Source of the DNA: RZZS01 sp964491785
GTDB taxonomy: Bacteria; Pseudomonadota; Alphaproteobacteria; Micavibrionales; Micavibrionaceae
Reading direction: 5' to 3'
Assembly (NCBI GenBank): GCA_964491785.1
Contig: CAZBGS010000004.1
Span: forward strand, 201,839 to 265,838
DNA: 64,000 nucleotides
Below, piece after piece: positions 33,424 through 41,984 of this stretch. The notes below the pieces were generated by a model. The model was not told the DNA's origin. It worked only from the letters and a program-made list of their open reading frames with translations, and ran no database searches. The stretch's first letter is position 1. Each line of letters starts with the position of its first letter. The translations under genes were made by a program, and so were the position numbers.

Positions 33424-33606
33424 TTGTTAAGCCCTTCTTTACATTATTCTGACAGATTGAGTTTACCAAAAAAACTAAAAGACGTTTATCGCTTCCGAAT
33501 ATAACTCAAGAATACTTATTAAAACATTACCAAGACTCTGTTAGAAAATTTTTCCCTGCAACCCGGCAATGCGGTAAACTTTTACAAGACGTTTTAGGAG
33601 AGGAAT

Positions 33607-34752
33607 ATGGTCAAGCGATTACTGGTTTCCGACGAAGATCTTGAAGAGCTGATACACCAGTACTGCCGCGACTTTACCGAACTGGCGCGTGAAGGGCGCT
33701 ATGACCCGATTACCGGACGTGACAAGGAGATTGACCAGACGATCCTTATTCTGCTGCAGAAGGGGCGGAAGAACTGCTGCTATCTGGCTCCGGCAGGTGT
33801 CGGTAAAACGGCGCTTGTCGTCGGACTCGCGCAGAAGATAGCGAGCGGGGACGTGCCGGAATATTTAAAAAACGCAAGAGTGATTGAAATCGATATGCCA
33901 AGTCTGGCGGCGGGGACTGAGTCAAACGCGCAGCTTCAGGAGCGTTTCATACCAATCTGCCGCGGTTTCGCCGAAAGGTACCACGAGCCTGAATATCCCA
34001 AGTTCATTCTTTTCATAGATGAAATACACACGATTATGCCGAAAGTGCAGGGTTCGGCCTATCGCGGGCTATCGGAAGTGATGAAGCCTTATCTGACGGT
34101 CGGGGATTTGCACGTGCTGGGGGCAACCACGCTGGATGAATACCGTTGGTATATTCAGGAAGACATGGCGCTTGACCGCCGCTTTCAAAAAATTTATTTG
34201 CGGATGCCGACAGCGCCTGAAACATACAGAATTCTCAAGAACGTCAGGCCGGGTTACGAGAAGCATCACAGGGTAACCATCAGCGACGAGGCTTTGTGGA
34301 CTATCGTGCGGCTTACCGACGATCATATGCGCAAGCGGACACAGCCGGATAAATCAATTATTTCCATGGATGCGGCTATGGCGCATCACGTCAAGGAGCA
34401 TGGGATCGGCGGACAGGTCGGAATGGCCAGTGTCTACTATATGATCGGCCGCGAGGCTGGCATCAATCCCTCAGCACTTGCGGATGATCGTCTTGAGCAC
34501 AAATTTGTCGAGGAAGTTCAAAAGGTCAATGTTGAGCTTGCAGAAGAGGATCGCGAGCTTGCAGAGAAGAACAAGAGCGGCTGGAAGCAGTATCAGAAGC
34601 AGGACGACGACGTAAAAGTCGAAGGGTGGCTGGGGGCTGAAATTACCGAGGCAGAAGCGGAAATGCAGATCGATCCGCCGAGATTAACGTCCAGAGAAAC
34701 CGCTGCCCCGGACGGCGGCTTTCTTCCTCCTGACAAGAGCAAACTTCCATAA
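33607..34752 (+). CDS. stand-alone AAA+ ATPase resembling ClpA/ClpB D1
   Basis: A 381-aa protein matching only the first nucleotide-binding domain of ClpA/B/C. P-loop APAGVGKT at 61-68 (first Gly replaced by Ala), Walker B ILFIDE at 134-139, sensor GATT near 172 and arginine-finger RRF at 191-193. The Clp N-domain, second ATPase domain and ClpP-binding loop are missing. The last 60 residues are acidic, then Pro-rich. An AGGAGAGGAAT site supports the start. It could be a substrate remodeller or an assembly ATPase; function unknown. Confidence 0.85.
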   Translation: MVKRLLVSDEDLEELIHQYCRDFTELAREGRYDPITGRDKEIDQTILILLQKGRKNCCYLAPAGVGKTALVVGLAQKIASGDVPEYLKNARVIEIDMPSLAAGTESNAQLQERFIPICRGFAERYHEPEYPKFILFIDEIHTIMPKVQGSAYRGLSEVMKPYLTVGDLHVLGATTLDEYRWYIQEDMALDRRFQKIYLRMPTAPETYRILKNVRPGYEKHHRVTISDEALWTIVRLTDDHMRKRTQPDKSIISMDAAMAHHVKEHGIGGQVGMASVYYMIGREAGINPSALADDRLEHKFVEEVQKVNVELAEEDRELAEKNKSGWKQYQKQDDDVKVEGWLGAEITEAEAEMQIDPPRLTSRETAAPDGGFLPPDKSKLP

Positions 34753-34898
34753 TCTAATTCTCAATAGTGCATATTATTCGCCAAAGCACGCTTATTTCCG
34801 CGGCAACGCCGCATGCTTCGCGCCTCTTGGCGGGCCGCGGGTATGACGGGTGGATAAATGATTTCTGCTCAGTTAACCCGTTTATGTAGCGTTATTTG

Positions 34899-35504
34899 TC
34901 AGCCGGTAGCTGCTGTTTCGCCCTTGATTTTCTTCCAAAGGCCCTGGAAATCCACTTTGCCGCCATGGGTATTGTCAGGTGAAGTCATCGGGCGCGGGGT
35001 GGAGGGGGCTTCCCTGCGGTTCTGATTGTCGCCGCTCATCTTTTTCATTCGGGCTTCAGCGGCCATTCTGCGACGTTCTGTCTCCTTGCGTTCCAGTTCC
35101 TTGACCTCGGCCTGAAGTTCTTCGGCTTGCTTCTGGCTGTACTGGCTGGTGATCAGGACTTGCTGCGCCTGTTTTTGCCATTGGTCGCGCTGATCACGCA
35201 TGTCGTTGAGGAGGTCTCTTGTGGAATCCAGTTGCTCTTCCAGCATGCGGATGCGCATTTTCATGCGTTCGGCTTCAAGCAGGTCGGAGGCTTTTTTCAG
35301 TTCGTTTTCCACTGAGTCCATGGTCGCGCTTTCGGTTTGAGATTTCTTGATGCCAAAGGCCCTTTCAATTTCGGACACGTCTATGATCCTGCGGCCATTG
35401 CTATCTAGTTCATATGATATTTTGCCACTATTCATGGCACGCTGGATAGTGGATTTTGATCTGCCTGTAAGTTCAGCAGCACGTTGGGCCCCGACTTTAG
35501 CCAT
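34899..35504 (-). CDS. HTH plus coiled-coil protein (KfrA-like layout)
   Basis: A 201-aa protein. Residues 1-50 form an excisionase/MerR-like helix-turn-helix (AAELTGRSKSTIQRAMNSGKI), followed by a long coiled coil (about 60-155) rich in Glu, Gln, Arg and Met, and a disordered Pro/Ser/Asn tail. Small DNA-binding coiled-coil proteins of this layout, such as KfrA, are known from plasmids; here it sits in chromosome-like context. DNA binding and self-assembly are likely; the target is unknown. Confidence 0.75.
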   Translation of the reverse strand: MAKVGAQRAAELTGRSKSTIQRAMNSGKISYELDSNGRRIIDVSEIERAFGIKKSQTESATMDSVENELKKASDLLEAERMKMRIRMLEEQLDSTRDLLNDMRDQRDQWQKQAQQVLITSQYSQKQAEELQAEVKELERKETERRRMAAEARMKKMSGDNQNRREAPSTPRPMTSPDNTHGGKVDFQGLWKKIKGETAATG

Positions 35505-35619
35505 GCTTTACCCCCGTAACAATTTTAATGGTTCAGAAGTGAGTAGCACGGCCGGCGGGTGAGAATCAAGTTTCATGGAATAAAAAGTTCACAACCGCCG
35601 GAATGCCTTATGTTCAGAA

Positions 35620-36396
35620 CTATGCTTTTGCGGCCAGACGGTCGTTCAGAAGTCTGGTCAGCCTTTGCCACTGAGAGCCTGAGAACAGGTGGGCATAAAT
35701 AAAGGGCAACCAGCCTTTTTTGCGCCATTCGAGGAATTGCTCGTCAGGCATTTCAGCGAATTTTTTCTCATCGACAATCTTGAAGCCGGAAAAATTGATG
35801 CGCGCTTTGCCGCCAACGTTGATCTGGGCTTCACGCTCTACGAGAAGGCCAGCATCGGCGATTGCCTGGCTGAATTCCAAAGTTTGCTGCGCGGCGGCGT
35901 GATACGACTTGCAGAATTCAAGAGCATTTTTGGCCAGTTGCGAAGGCTCTCCATTGTCAAAAAATTTCTGTTCCGAGCTTTCTTCCGTAACGCTGTCGAC
36001 CATGTCCACGCAGAGGGTTAACTGCTCGCCGCCTGGAATTTCCGAGAAAATAAACGGGTAGCGGCGAATATAAGCGGGAACGTAAGCATGTTCGATCCAT
36101 TCACCTTTTTCGCTAACGAACAGGTTTTCGTTATCACGAAGGCCGAGGATCGCCACGGGCGTCGCAGAATTATCCGGGCTGAAGGCGATAGGATAGAAAT
36201 GGCATATCTGAGGCATTTCAATGAGGTTTACTGGTACGGCGTTAACCTCACGGGTAAATGAGAATGTGAATTCCTTTTTAAGCCCGAGTTCGACATGCTT
36301 TTGCTTGTCGAGCGGAGTGGGGTTCTTATAAAAGAGCGGCAAGCCAGCGGGTGCGCTTTTACCTTTGGCTTTTTTTGCCTCGTTTTTGTCAGCCAT
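35620..36396 (-). CDS. SapC family protein
   Basis: A 258-aa SapC-like protein (from the start at 36396, chosen for an AAAGG site 7 bases upstream). Family features: an N-terminal FYKNPTPLDKQKH, HFYPIAFS near 70, a YIRRYPF near 110 and a Phe/Tyr-rich C-terminal domain ending in WLPFIYAHLFS. SapC homologues are found beside TonB receptors and surface-layer genes, but their activity is unknown. No such neighbour is present. Confidence 0.85.
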   Translation of the reverse strand: MADKNEAKKAKGKSAPAGLPLFYKNPTPLDKQKHVELGLKKEFTFSFTREVNAVPVNLIEMPQICHFYPIAFSPDNSATPVAILGLRDNENLFVSEKGEWIEHAYVPAYIRRYPFIFSEIPGGEQLTLCVDMVDSVTEESSEQKFFDNGEPSQLAKNALEFCKSYHAAAQQTLEFSQAIADAGLLVEREAQINVGGKARINFSGFKIVDEKKFAEMPDEQFLEWRKKGWLPFIYAHLFSGSQWQRLTRLLNDRLAAKA

Positions 36397-36553
36397 CTTA
36401 AACCTTTCGTGAACTGCTTGAAATTTCATGCCAGGGAGCAAGAGTATCTAATTTCAAGCCTTTATGGCAATCTTTTTTCTGAAATACAAAGAATTCTTTA
36501 TTTGGCAGGAAAAGTTCTATAAGTTCTGGCCGGATATTCTTTAAATCAATACC

Positions 36554-36559
36554 AAGGAG
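36554..36559 (+). promoter_or_regulatory. ribosome binding site deciding the ugd start
   Basis: AAGGAG lies 7 bases before a GTG at 36567 and only 1 base before an in-frame TTG at 36561. The spacing and the family start MRIGMVGTGYVG both favour the GTG. Confidence 0.75.
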
Positions 36560-36566
36560 TTTGCCA

Positions 36567-37910
36567 GTGCGTATCGGAATGGTTGGTACAGGCTATGTAG
36601 GGCTTGTTTCGGGAACCTGTTTTGCCGAATTCGGCATGGATGTTGTTTGTGTTGACAAGGACGAAGATAAAATCGAGCGCCTTCGCCGCGGTGAAATCCC
36701 GATTTATGAACCGGGGCTGGACGATCTCGTCGCCAGGCAGGTCGAGGCAGGCCGCCTTTCGTTTACGACCGATATCAAGGAAGCGGTAGTTGGAAGCGAC
36801 GCCGTTTTCATCGCTGTCGGCACTCCGCCGCGCCGCTCCGACGGGCATGCCGATCTGAAATATGTGTATCAGGCTGCCAAAGACATTGCGCGGTCTATGA
36901 AAGGTTACACGGTAATCGTCACCAAATCGACTGTACCTGTGGGGACGGCGGAGGAAGTCGAGCGCGTGATTCGTGAAGAAAGACCGGACGGCGAATTCGA
37001 TGTTTGCTCCAATCCCGAGTTTCTGCGGGAAGGGGCGGCGATCAACGATTTCATGCGTCCCGACCGTGTGGTGATCGGCGCGAAAACCGAGCGTGCCCGC
37101 GAGGTCATGAGAGAGATTTACCGGCCTCTGTTCCTGAACGAGACACCGATATTCTTTACCAGCCCGCAAAGCTCCGAGCTTATCAAGTACGCGAGCAACG
37201 CATTCCTTGCGACCAAGATCACTTTTATCAACGAGATTGCCAATCTTTGCGAGAAAGCGGGCGCAGACGTGCAGGACGTGGCGAGAGCGATGGGCATGGA
37301 CGGCAGGATCGGGGGCAAGTTCCTCCATCCGGGGCCGGGTTACGGCGGTTCGTGCTTCCCCAAGGATACTCTGGCGTTAACCCAGACCGGCCAGAAGCTT
37401 AAAGCGCCGCAGACGATTGTCGAGACAGTCGTGCGCGTTAACCATGATCGTCAGAAGGACATGGCGCACCGGATCATAGAAGCCTGCGGTGGAAACGTTC
37501 GGGGCAAGAAAATCGGTATTCTCGGGGTTTCTTTCAAGCCGCAGACAGATGACGTGCGCGATTCACCGTCGCTGACGATTATCCCCATACTCCAGGACGA
37601 AGGCGCGACGGTATCCGCCTATGATCCGGAGGCCATGGATCAGGCGAAAAAGCAATTGGATAATGTCATCTGGTGCAAGGACGCCTATGAGGTGGCTCAA
37701 GGGGGCGAGGCCCTGGTCATTGTCACCGAGTGGAACGAGTTCCGCGGGCTCAATCTCGAGCGTATCGGAGAGCTTATGGCGGCAAGACGTCTGATTGACC
37801 TGCGCAATATTTACAAGCTCAATGAAATCAGGCCGCTTGGTTTCCATTATATTTCCATCGGCCGCGAGCAGATTGTCCCGGAAGAGAATATTTTGCGCAA
37901 AGCATCCTGA
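36567..37910 (+). CDS. ugd: UDP-glucose 6-dehydrogenase
   Basis: A 447-aa UDP-glucose/GDP-mannose dehydrogenase family enzyme that makes UDP-glucuronate in two NAD-dependent oxidations. Rossmann motif GTGYVGLVSG at 7-16, a TKSTVPVGT near 116, and the catalytic Cys263 in GPGYGGSCFPKDT. The C-terminal NAD-binding domain ends in ERIGELMAARRLIDLRNIY. The length and the MRIGMVGTGYVGLV start fit Ugd/TuaD better than WecC. The next gene follows after 20 bp. Confidence 0.94.
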   Translation: MRIGMVGTGYVGLVSGTCFAEFGMDVVCVDKDEDKIERLRRGEIPIYEPGLDDLVARQVEAGRLSFTTDIKEAVVGSDAVFIAVGTPPRRSDGHADLKYVYQAAKDIARSMKGYTVIVTKSTVPVGTAEEVERVIREERPDGEFDVCSNPEFLREGAAINDFMRPDRVVIGAKTERAREVMREIYRPLFLNETPIFFTSPQSSELIKYASNAFLATKITFINEIANLCEKAGADVQDVARAMGMDGRIGGKFLHPGPGYGGSCFPKDTLALTQTGQKLKAPQTIVETVVRVNHDRQKDMAHRIIEACGGNVRGKKIGILGVSFKPQTDDVRDSPSLTIIPILQDEGATVSAYDPEAMDQAKKQLDNVIWCKDAYEVAQGGEALVIVTEWNEFRGLNLERIGELMAARRLIDLRNIYKLNEIRPLGFHYISIGREQIVPEENILRKAS

Positions 37911-37930
37911 TCCCGGAAAGGAAAGCCAGT

Positions 37931-38746
37931 TTGTCGAAGAGCCTGCTTGATTACCCCAAGGCGCTCGTCAATCAGGTAAGGCGGCTGGCTGTCGAGGCCG
38001 GAGAGGCGACCCTTGATTATTTCGGCGGTTATCGGGACGCCGATCTGAAGGCTGACGGTTCGCCTGTGACGATTGCCGATCGTAAGGCAGAGGAAATCAT
38101 CGTTGCAGGGTTGCAGGCCATTACACCCGGGATCCCGGTGATTGCCGAGGAATCGTTTGCGGCTGGCGAGCAGCATAATATCTCCGGCATTGAATATTTC
38201 TGGCTTGTCGATCCGCTGGATGGTACCAGGGAGTTTATTGGAGGTAGCGGAGAGTATACGGTAAATATCGCTTTGATCCACAAGGGTGAGCCCCTTTTAG
38301 GGGTGGTCTACGCTCCGGCGGCAGACGAGCTTTTTGCCGCTTGCGGGCCGGATTCGGCAATCAGATTTGCAGGGGGCAGGGAGAAAGCTATTAAGGTGCG
38401 CCATTTACCGAGGAAAGGTTTGGCCATTGTCGTTTCCAGGCATCACGGGGATCCCGAAAGGCTGGATGAATTTCTTAAAGAAATAAAAGTATCAAAGCTG
38501 CTCAAGAAAGGCAGCTCCCTGAAAATCTGCGCTATTGCTGCCGGAAAAGCGGATTTATATCCAAGGTTCGGCAGAACTTCCGAATGGGATACCGCAGCCG
38601 GACATGCCATACTGCGGGCCGCCGGTGGGGATATCACGGATTTTAGCGGCAGGCCGCTTGTTTACGGGAGAAATCCAGGAGATTTCGGCAACCCGGAGTT
38701 CCTCGCCTTTTCGGACAGGAGCATTATCGCCGCTTTACAAGAATGA
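37931..38746 (+). CDS. cysQ: 3'(2'),5'-bisphosphate nucleotidase CysQ
   Basis: A 271-aa inositol-monophosphatase-fold enzyme. Metal sites: EE in AEESF near 76, and DPLDGTREF near 95, the signature of CysQ rather than SuhB; the closing WDTAAGHAIL near 219 is also canonical. It removes the 3' phosphate of PAP from sulfate activation. The start is a TTG with AAAGGAAAG just upstream. Its last 23 bp overlap the end of the S24-like gene on the other strand. Confidence 0.92.
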   Translation: MSKSLLDYPKALVNQVRRLAVEAGEATLDYFGGYRDADLKADGSPVTIADRKAEEIIVAGLQAITPGIPVIAEESFAAGEQHNISGIEYFWLVDPLDGTREFIGGSGEYTVNIALIHKGEPLLGVVYAPAADELFAACGPDSAIRFAGGREKAIKVRHLPRKGLAIVVSRHHGDPERLDEFLKEIKVSKLLKKGSSLKICAIAAGKADLYPRFGRTSEWDTAAGHAILRAAGGDITDFSGRPLVYGRNPGDFGNPEFLAFSDRSIIAALQE

Positions 38747-39353
38747 CGGGTGCTATCTGGTTAATTGCAGAGCGTTTGATCTGTTCGCTCGAAGGCACCA
38801 GTTTTTCGCTTGCGCCGGGATCCATGAAGCCGGTGAGGTAGCACCATTCGGAATCCTCCCGTTCATAGATTTTCAGCGCAGCTGTGCCGTCTTTGCGGCG
38901 AATGAAGGCCACATCGCCCTTTTGCGGTCTGGTATTGGGGGAGACGATGCAAACCTGGCCTTTCTTGATGCCTTCCGGTTCCATTGTCCGGTCATGGGCG
39001 ACGATAGCGAAGACTTCCGGATCGGGCCATTCAAGGTTGGCGCAGATGTTATATTTGATTTCGCTGTACCATCCCTGTTCAGAGCTGTCGCCGAAGCCAT
39101 ACATGGGCAGGGAGGCTGGAGCCCCACAGTTTGCCGAATCATTTTCGTCCCTGCCGTATACCAGCCACATCATCGAAACGTTGCCAGCTTCGGCCAGTCT
39201 GATCAGTGCCCTGCGGGAAGGGTCGCCACCCCGGAGGTATCTCTGAATGGCGCCCAGAGAGAGCCCGGTCTTTCTCGAAAGGGCGCTCTGGCCCCCGACT
39301 TTTTCGACCAGTTCTCTAATTCTAAGAACAAATTTTTTATCCATGCTATCCAA
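38724..39353 (-). CDS. S24-like HTH repressor, probably not self-cleaving
   Basis: A 209-aa protein with an N-terminal HTH (about 10-55; SALSRKTGLSLGAIQRYLRGG) and a C-terminal S24/LexA-like domain. The position of the nucleophile Ser in the usual DSMEP motif is Thr123 (RTMEP); the dyad Lys161 in AALKIY is kept. Without Ser it may not autocleave, unless Thr substitutes. Phage CI-type or stress regulators share this layout. No other phage gene is nearby. Convergent with cysQ. Confidence 0.85.
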   Translation of the reverse strand: MDSMDKKFVLRIRELVEKVGGQSALSRKTGLSLGAIQRYLRGGDPSRRALIRLAEAGNVSMMWLVYGRDENDSANCGAPASLPMYGFGDSSEQGWYSEIKYNICANLEWPDPEVFAIVAHDRTMEPEGIKKGQVCIVSPNTRPQKGDVAFIRRKDGTAALKIYEREDSEWCYLTGFMDPGASEKLVPSSEQIKRSAINQIAPVILVKRR

Positions 39354-39446
39354 AAAAGTTGACGGGTGCGGGATTATCGTATACTTCTAAAAAAGCAAGC
39401 CATGGTTTTAATAGAAGTGTGTAACTAACCACAAATCTTATCAGCG

Positions 39447-39470
39447 GCTAATATAACACAGCTAATATAA
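39447..39470 (+). repeat. 10-bp direct repeats before XRE gene
   Basis: GCTAATATAA occurs twice (39447-39456 and 39461-39470), 14 bp from start to start, ending 2 bases before the ATG at 39473. No Shine-Dalgarno fits between. The position suits an autoregulatory operator or a translational element; this is inference. Confidence 0.5.
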
Positions 39471-39472
39471 AG

Positions 39473-39838
39473 ATGAGCAAAATTTCAGGCAACCAGAAGC
39501 AGGAGAAAAGGCTAACCGTACAGATTGGCGCAAATCTGAGGGCTTTCCGCAAGCGCGCATGCATAACCCAGAGGCAGGCCGCCAGTCTGATCGGGGTGAG
39601 TTACCAGCAGCTACAAAAATACGAGCAGGGCACGAACCGGATAAGCGCTGATTATCTTTATATTTTAAAGACCGCTTACGGAGCCAGCTACGAAGATTTC
39701 TTCAAAGGCGTCAAAACAAAGGTGGAAGCACTTCCAGAGGATCCGCTGGCTGCATCAGTTTTCATGATGGTGGCGGCGCTTGAAGATGAAAAACAGAAAA
39801 AAAAGATCAAGTCTATTGTTCATCTCATCCTGTCCTGA
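39473..39838 (+). CDS. XRE-family HTH regulator
   Basis: A 121-aa Cro/CI-type DNA-binding protein. HTH at about 22-68 (LRAFRKRACITQRQAASLIGVSYQQLQKYEQGTNRIS), the kind seen in many alphaproteobacterial single-copy regulators. The C-terminal region is helical, Lys-rich at its end, with no sensor domain. It lies divergent from the S24-like gene and convergent with the ArsR gene (11 bp between stops), so three regulators occur in a row. Confidence 0.9.
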   Translation: MSKISGNQKQEKRLTVQIGANLRAFRKRACITQRQAASLIGVSYQQLQKYEQGTNRISADYLYILKTAYGASYEDFFKGVKTKVEALPEDPLAASVFMMVAALEDEKQKKKIKSIVHLILS

Positions 39839-39849
39839 GGCAGCAGCGG

Positions 39850-40170
39850 CTAGCTTTCGCCACTGGGCAACTGGGGCGTAGAGCAGTATATGCTGTAAAG
39901 GCATTGGAGAACTGTCTGTGTGGCGGTGTCATTCATGGAATAATATATCGTTTGCGCTTCCCTTCTGGTATTGACCAGGCCATCACGTCTTAGTCTTGCC
40001 AGATGCTGTGAAAGAGCGGATTGACTAAGTCCTACAATATGCTCAAGTTCCCCGACGCTCTTTTCGCTTTTGTAAATTGCGCAGAGGATCATAAGGCGCC
40101 GCTCGTTGGAAAGGGCTTTTAAAAGATTTGCGGCGATGTCGATTTTCTTTTCTATTTGATTAATATCCAT
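39850..40170 (-). CDS. ArsR-family regulator, BigR/SqrR-like dithiol type
   Basis: A 106-aa winged-helix ArsR protein with the line VGLSQSALSQHLARLRRDGLVNTRREAQTIYYS as in BigR, SqrR and YgaV. Cys30 (RLMILCAI) and Cys96 (YSIYC) are 66 residues apart, the same spacing as the sulfide-sensing Cys41/Cys107 of SqrR and Cys42/Cys108 of BigR; an extra Cys90 is present. These regulators derepress sulfide or persulfide detoxification genes on forming a polysulfide bridge. No such target gene is adjacent. Confidence 0.9.
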   Translation of the reverse strand: MDINQIEKKIDIAANLLKALSNERRLMILCAIYKSEKSVGELEHIVGLSQSALSQHLARLRRDGLVNTRREAQTIYYSMNDTATQTVLQCLYSIYCSTPQLPSGES

Positions 40171-40232
40171 AATTCTTTAACCATAAACTTTTTATTTATA
40201 GGTTTGGCGCCTGCTTTTGGCAGAATCCCAGC

Positions 40233-40259
40233 AATACTCTTTATAGAAAATACTCTTTA
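40233..40259 (-). repeat. 11-bp direct repeats upstream of arsR-type gene
   Basis: AATACTCTTTA occurs at 40233-40243 and 40249-40259, 16 bp from start to start, in the otherwise gene-free region 40171-40412 upstream of the dithiol ArsR gene. Spacing near 1.5 helical turns. A regulator binding site is possible but unproven. Confidence 0.4.
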
Positions 40260-40412
40260 ATACGGGGAATTGCGGCTATGGCGCTATCTATGGCCATGCC
40301 TTTGGATTTACTCTTAGGTTAGCAATCCCACCCTTTTCTTCCTAAGGTTTATACTTTTATAGACTTAAGAAGCATCAGTCCAGATTTTTTAGTATAACCC
40401 TTTAGGTATGGA

Positions 40413-41201
40413 TTAATAAGATTTTTTTAGGGCTGATTTCTCCGGGGCCTTTCGGGCAAGGGAAGAGGCGATATTGTCCGGCAAGCAAGAGAAAAACCAA
40501 GCGAGGAATGCCAGTGGTAAAGGGAAAGAAATTCTGCCGTGATTTTTCTCAATGCCTCTGGCGATAATTTGCGCAGCTTTTTCAGGGGCCAACAAAAAAG
40601 GCATCGGAAAATCGTTAGCGTCAGTCATGGGCGAGCGGATGAATCCAGGGCAAATTATATTTACCTTAATTACAGGAGCCAAGCTGCCGCGCAAGGCTTC
40701 ACCGTAAACTTTTACTGCGGCCTTAGAGGCACAGTATGCCGGGGCTCCGGGCCAGCCCCGGTAACCGGCCAACGAGCTCATAATGGCAATTTGACCGCAA
40801 CCCATGGTTGTCATCAGCTTTGCCGCTGGTTCGATGGTATTTAAGACGCCGTACAGGTTGACGTCAAAAATAAGTCTGGCCTGATCCCAAGCTTCATAGC
40901 CCTTGCCGCCAGTTCCGCCGGAAATTCCGGCGTTGGCAATTACCAGATCGAGCGGCCTGACCGCATTCGTCTCGTTTATCCAGTTACTCATGGCCTTTGC
41001 ATCGGTCACCTCTATAAGGCTTTCTTTTACCTGTGAGCCGTACTGGCGGCATTGCCGGGCCACATTTTCCAGTCTTGCCGGAGATCTTCCGCCAATAGAG
41101 AGGAAAAGATCATCCTTAAATTTACGCGCATAATGCAAGGCGAGCGCAGCTCCTATGCCGCTGGAAGCTCCTGTAATCAAAATATGCCTGAAAGGGATCA
41201 T
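40413..41201 (-). CDS. SDR family oxidoreductase
   Basis: A classical short-chain dehydrogenase (262 aa from the chosen ATG, MIPFRHILITGASSGIG; AGGCG lies upstream). Cofactor motif TGASSGIG, NAG in ANAGISGG near 92, and the catalytic YCASK near 155 with a preceding SSLAGY. A hydrophobic C-terminal segment (AFLAWFFSCL) could be a membrane anchor. The substrate is unknown. A longer start 22 codons upstream is possible. Confidence 0.88.
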   Translation of the reverse strand: MIPFRHILITGASSGIGAALALHYARKFKDDLFLSIGGRSPARLENVARQCRQYGSQVKESLIEVTDAKAMSNWINETNAVRPLDLVIANAGISGGTGGKGYEAWDQARLIFDVNLYGVLNTIEPAAKLMTTMGCGQIAIMSSLAGYRGWPGAPAYCASKAAVKVYGEALRGSLAPVIKVNIICPGFIRSPMTDANDFPMPFLLAPEKAAQIIARGIEKNHGRISFPLPLAFLAWFFSCLPDNIASSLARKAPEKSALKKSY

Positions 41202-41348
41202 AACGCCTATCATAATGATGCCGGTAACGATGCGCAAGCGAGCGGGGCTATAGCAGAAGTGCTGCATGGGTCTGATGCAGACTTTTAATTTATTGAATAC
41301 TGGCTTAAATTCTCATAAACAGGTTTAATTAATTACCGGAAAGACGAT

Positions 41349-41984
41349 ATGAGATCCAAGCTTTGCAGACGCGGCCTGATGTATGTTTTGTCCTCGCCAT
41401 CGGGCGCAGGCAAGACAACGGTGACCAGAGCTTTGCTGAAAAAGAACGAGGATCTGATCATTTCCGTTTCGGTGACCACGCGTTCCCGCCGTCCGGGTGA
41501 AGTTCAGGGACAGGATTATTATTTTAAAGAGATACCTGAATTCAATGCGATGATCGAGAAGGGCGAAATGCTGGAATATGCCAAGGTCTTCGGCCATTAC
41601 TACGGAACACCCCGCAAGCCGGTCGAAGAGGCTTTGGCCAGCGGAAAAGACGTGGTCTTCGACATCGACTGGCAGGGTACGCAGCAGCTTAGCGAAATAG
41701 CGCGAGAAGATCTTGTGACCGTTTTTATCCTTCCGCCCTCCAGGGAAGAGCTGGAGAGACGCTTGCGTGCAAGAGGCCGCGACAGTGAGGAAGATATCAG
41801 GCTTCGGATGGAAAAAGCTTCTGACGAGATGACACATTATCTGGAATACGATTATGTTCTGGTCAATAACGATATCGATGAAACTATTCGGCAAGCGCAG
41901 CTGATTCTTGATGCCGAGCGGCTGAAGCGACCCAGAGTTCAGGGCTTATCTGATTTTGTGCGGGGGCTCAAGCAGGGGGTATAA
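41349..41984 (+). CDS. gmk: guanylate kinase
   Basis: Gmk of 211 aa converts GMP to GDP. P-loop PSGAGKTT at 17-24, the VSVTTRSRRPGEVQGQDYYF GMP-binding segment near 44, and the LID-region RLRARGRDSEEDIRLRM near 138. A GGAAAG site precedes the start. Its last 17 bp overlap the end of rsmA on the other strand. Confidence 0.97.
   Translation: MRSKLCRRGLMYVLSSPSGAGKTTVTRALLKKNEDLIISVSVTTRSRRPGEVQGQDYYFKEIPEFNAMIEKGEMLEYAKVFGHYYGTPRKPVEEALASGKDVVFDIDWQGTQQLSEIAREDLVTVFILPPSREELERRLRARGRDSEEDIRLRMEKASDEMTHYLEYDYVLVNNDIDETIRQAQLILDAERLKRPRVQGLSDFVRGLKQGV

Noticed and set aside
38724..39838. Prophage remnant around the S24-like and XRE regulators
   Set aside because: No integrase, structural, lysis or att-like sequence nearby, and the flanking genes are ordinary housekeeping genes.
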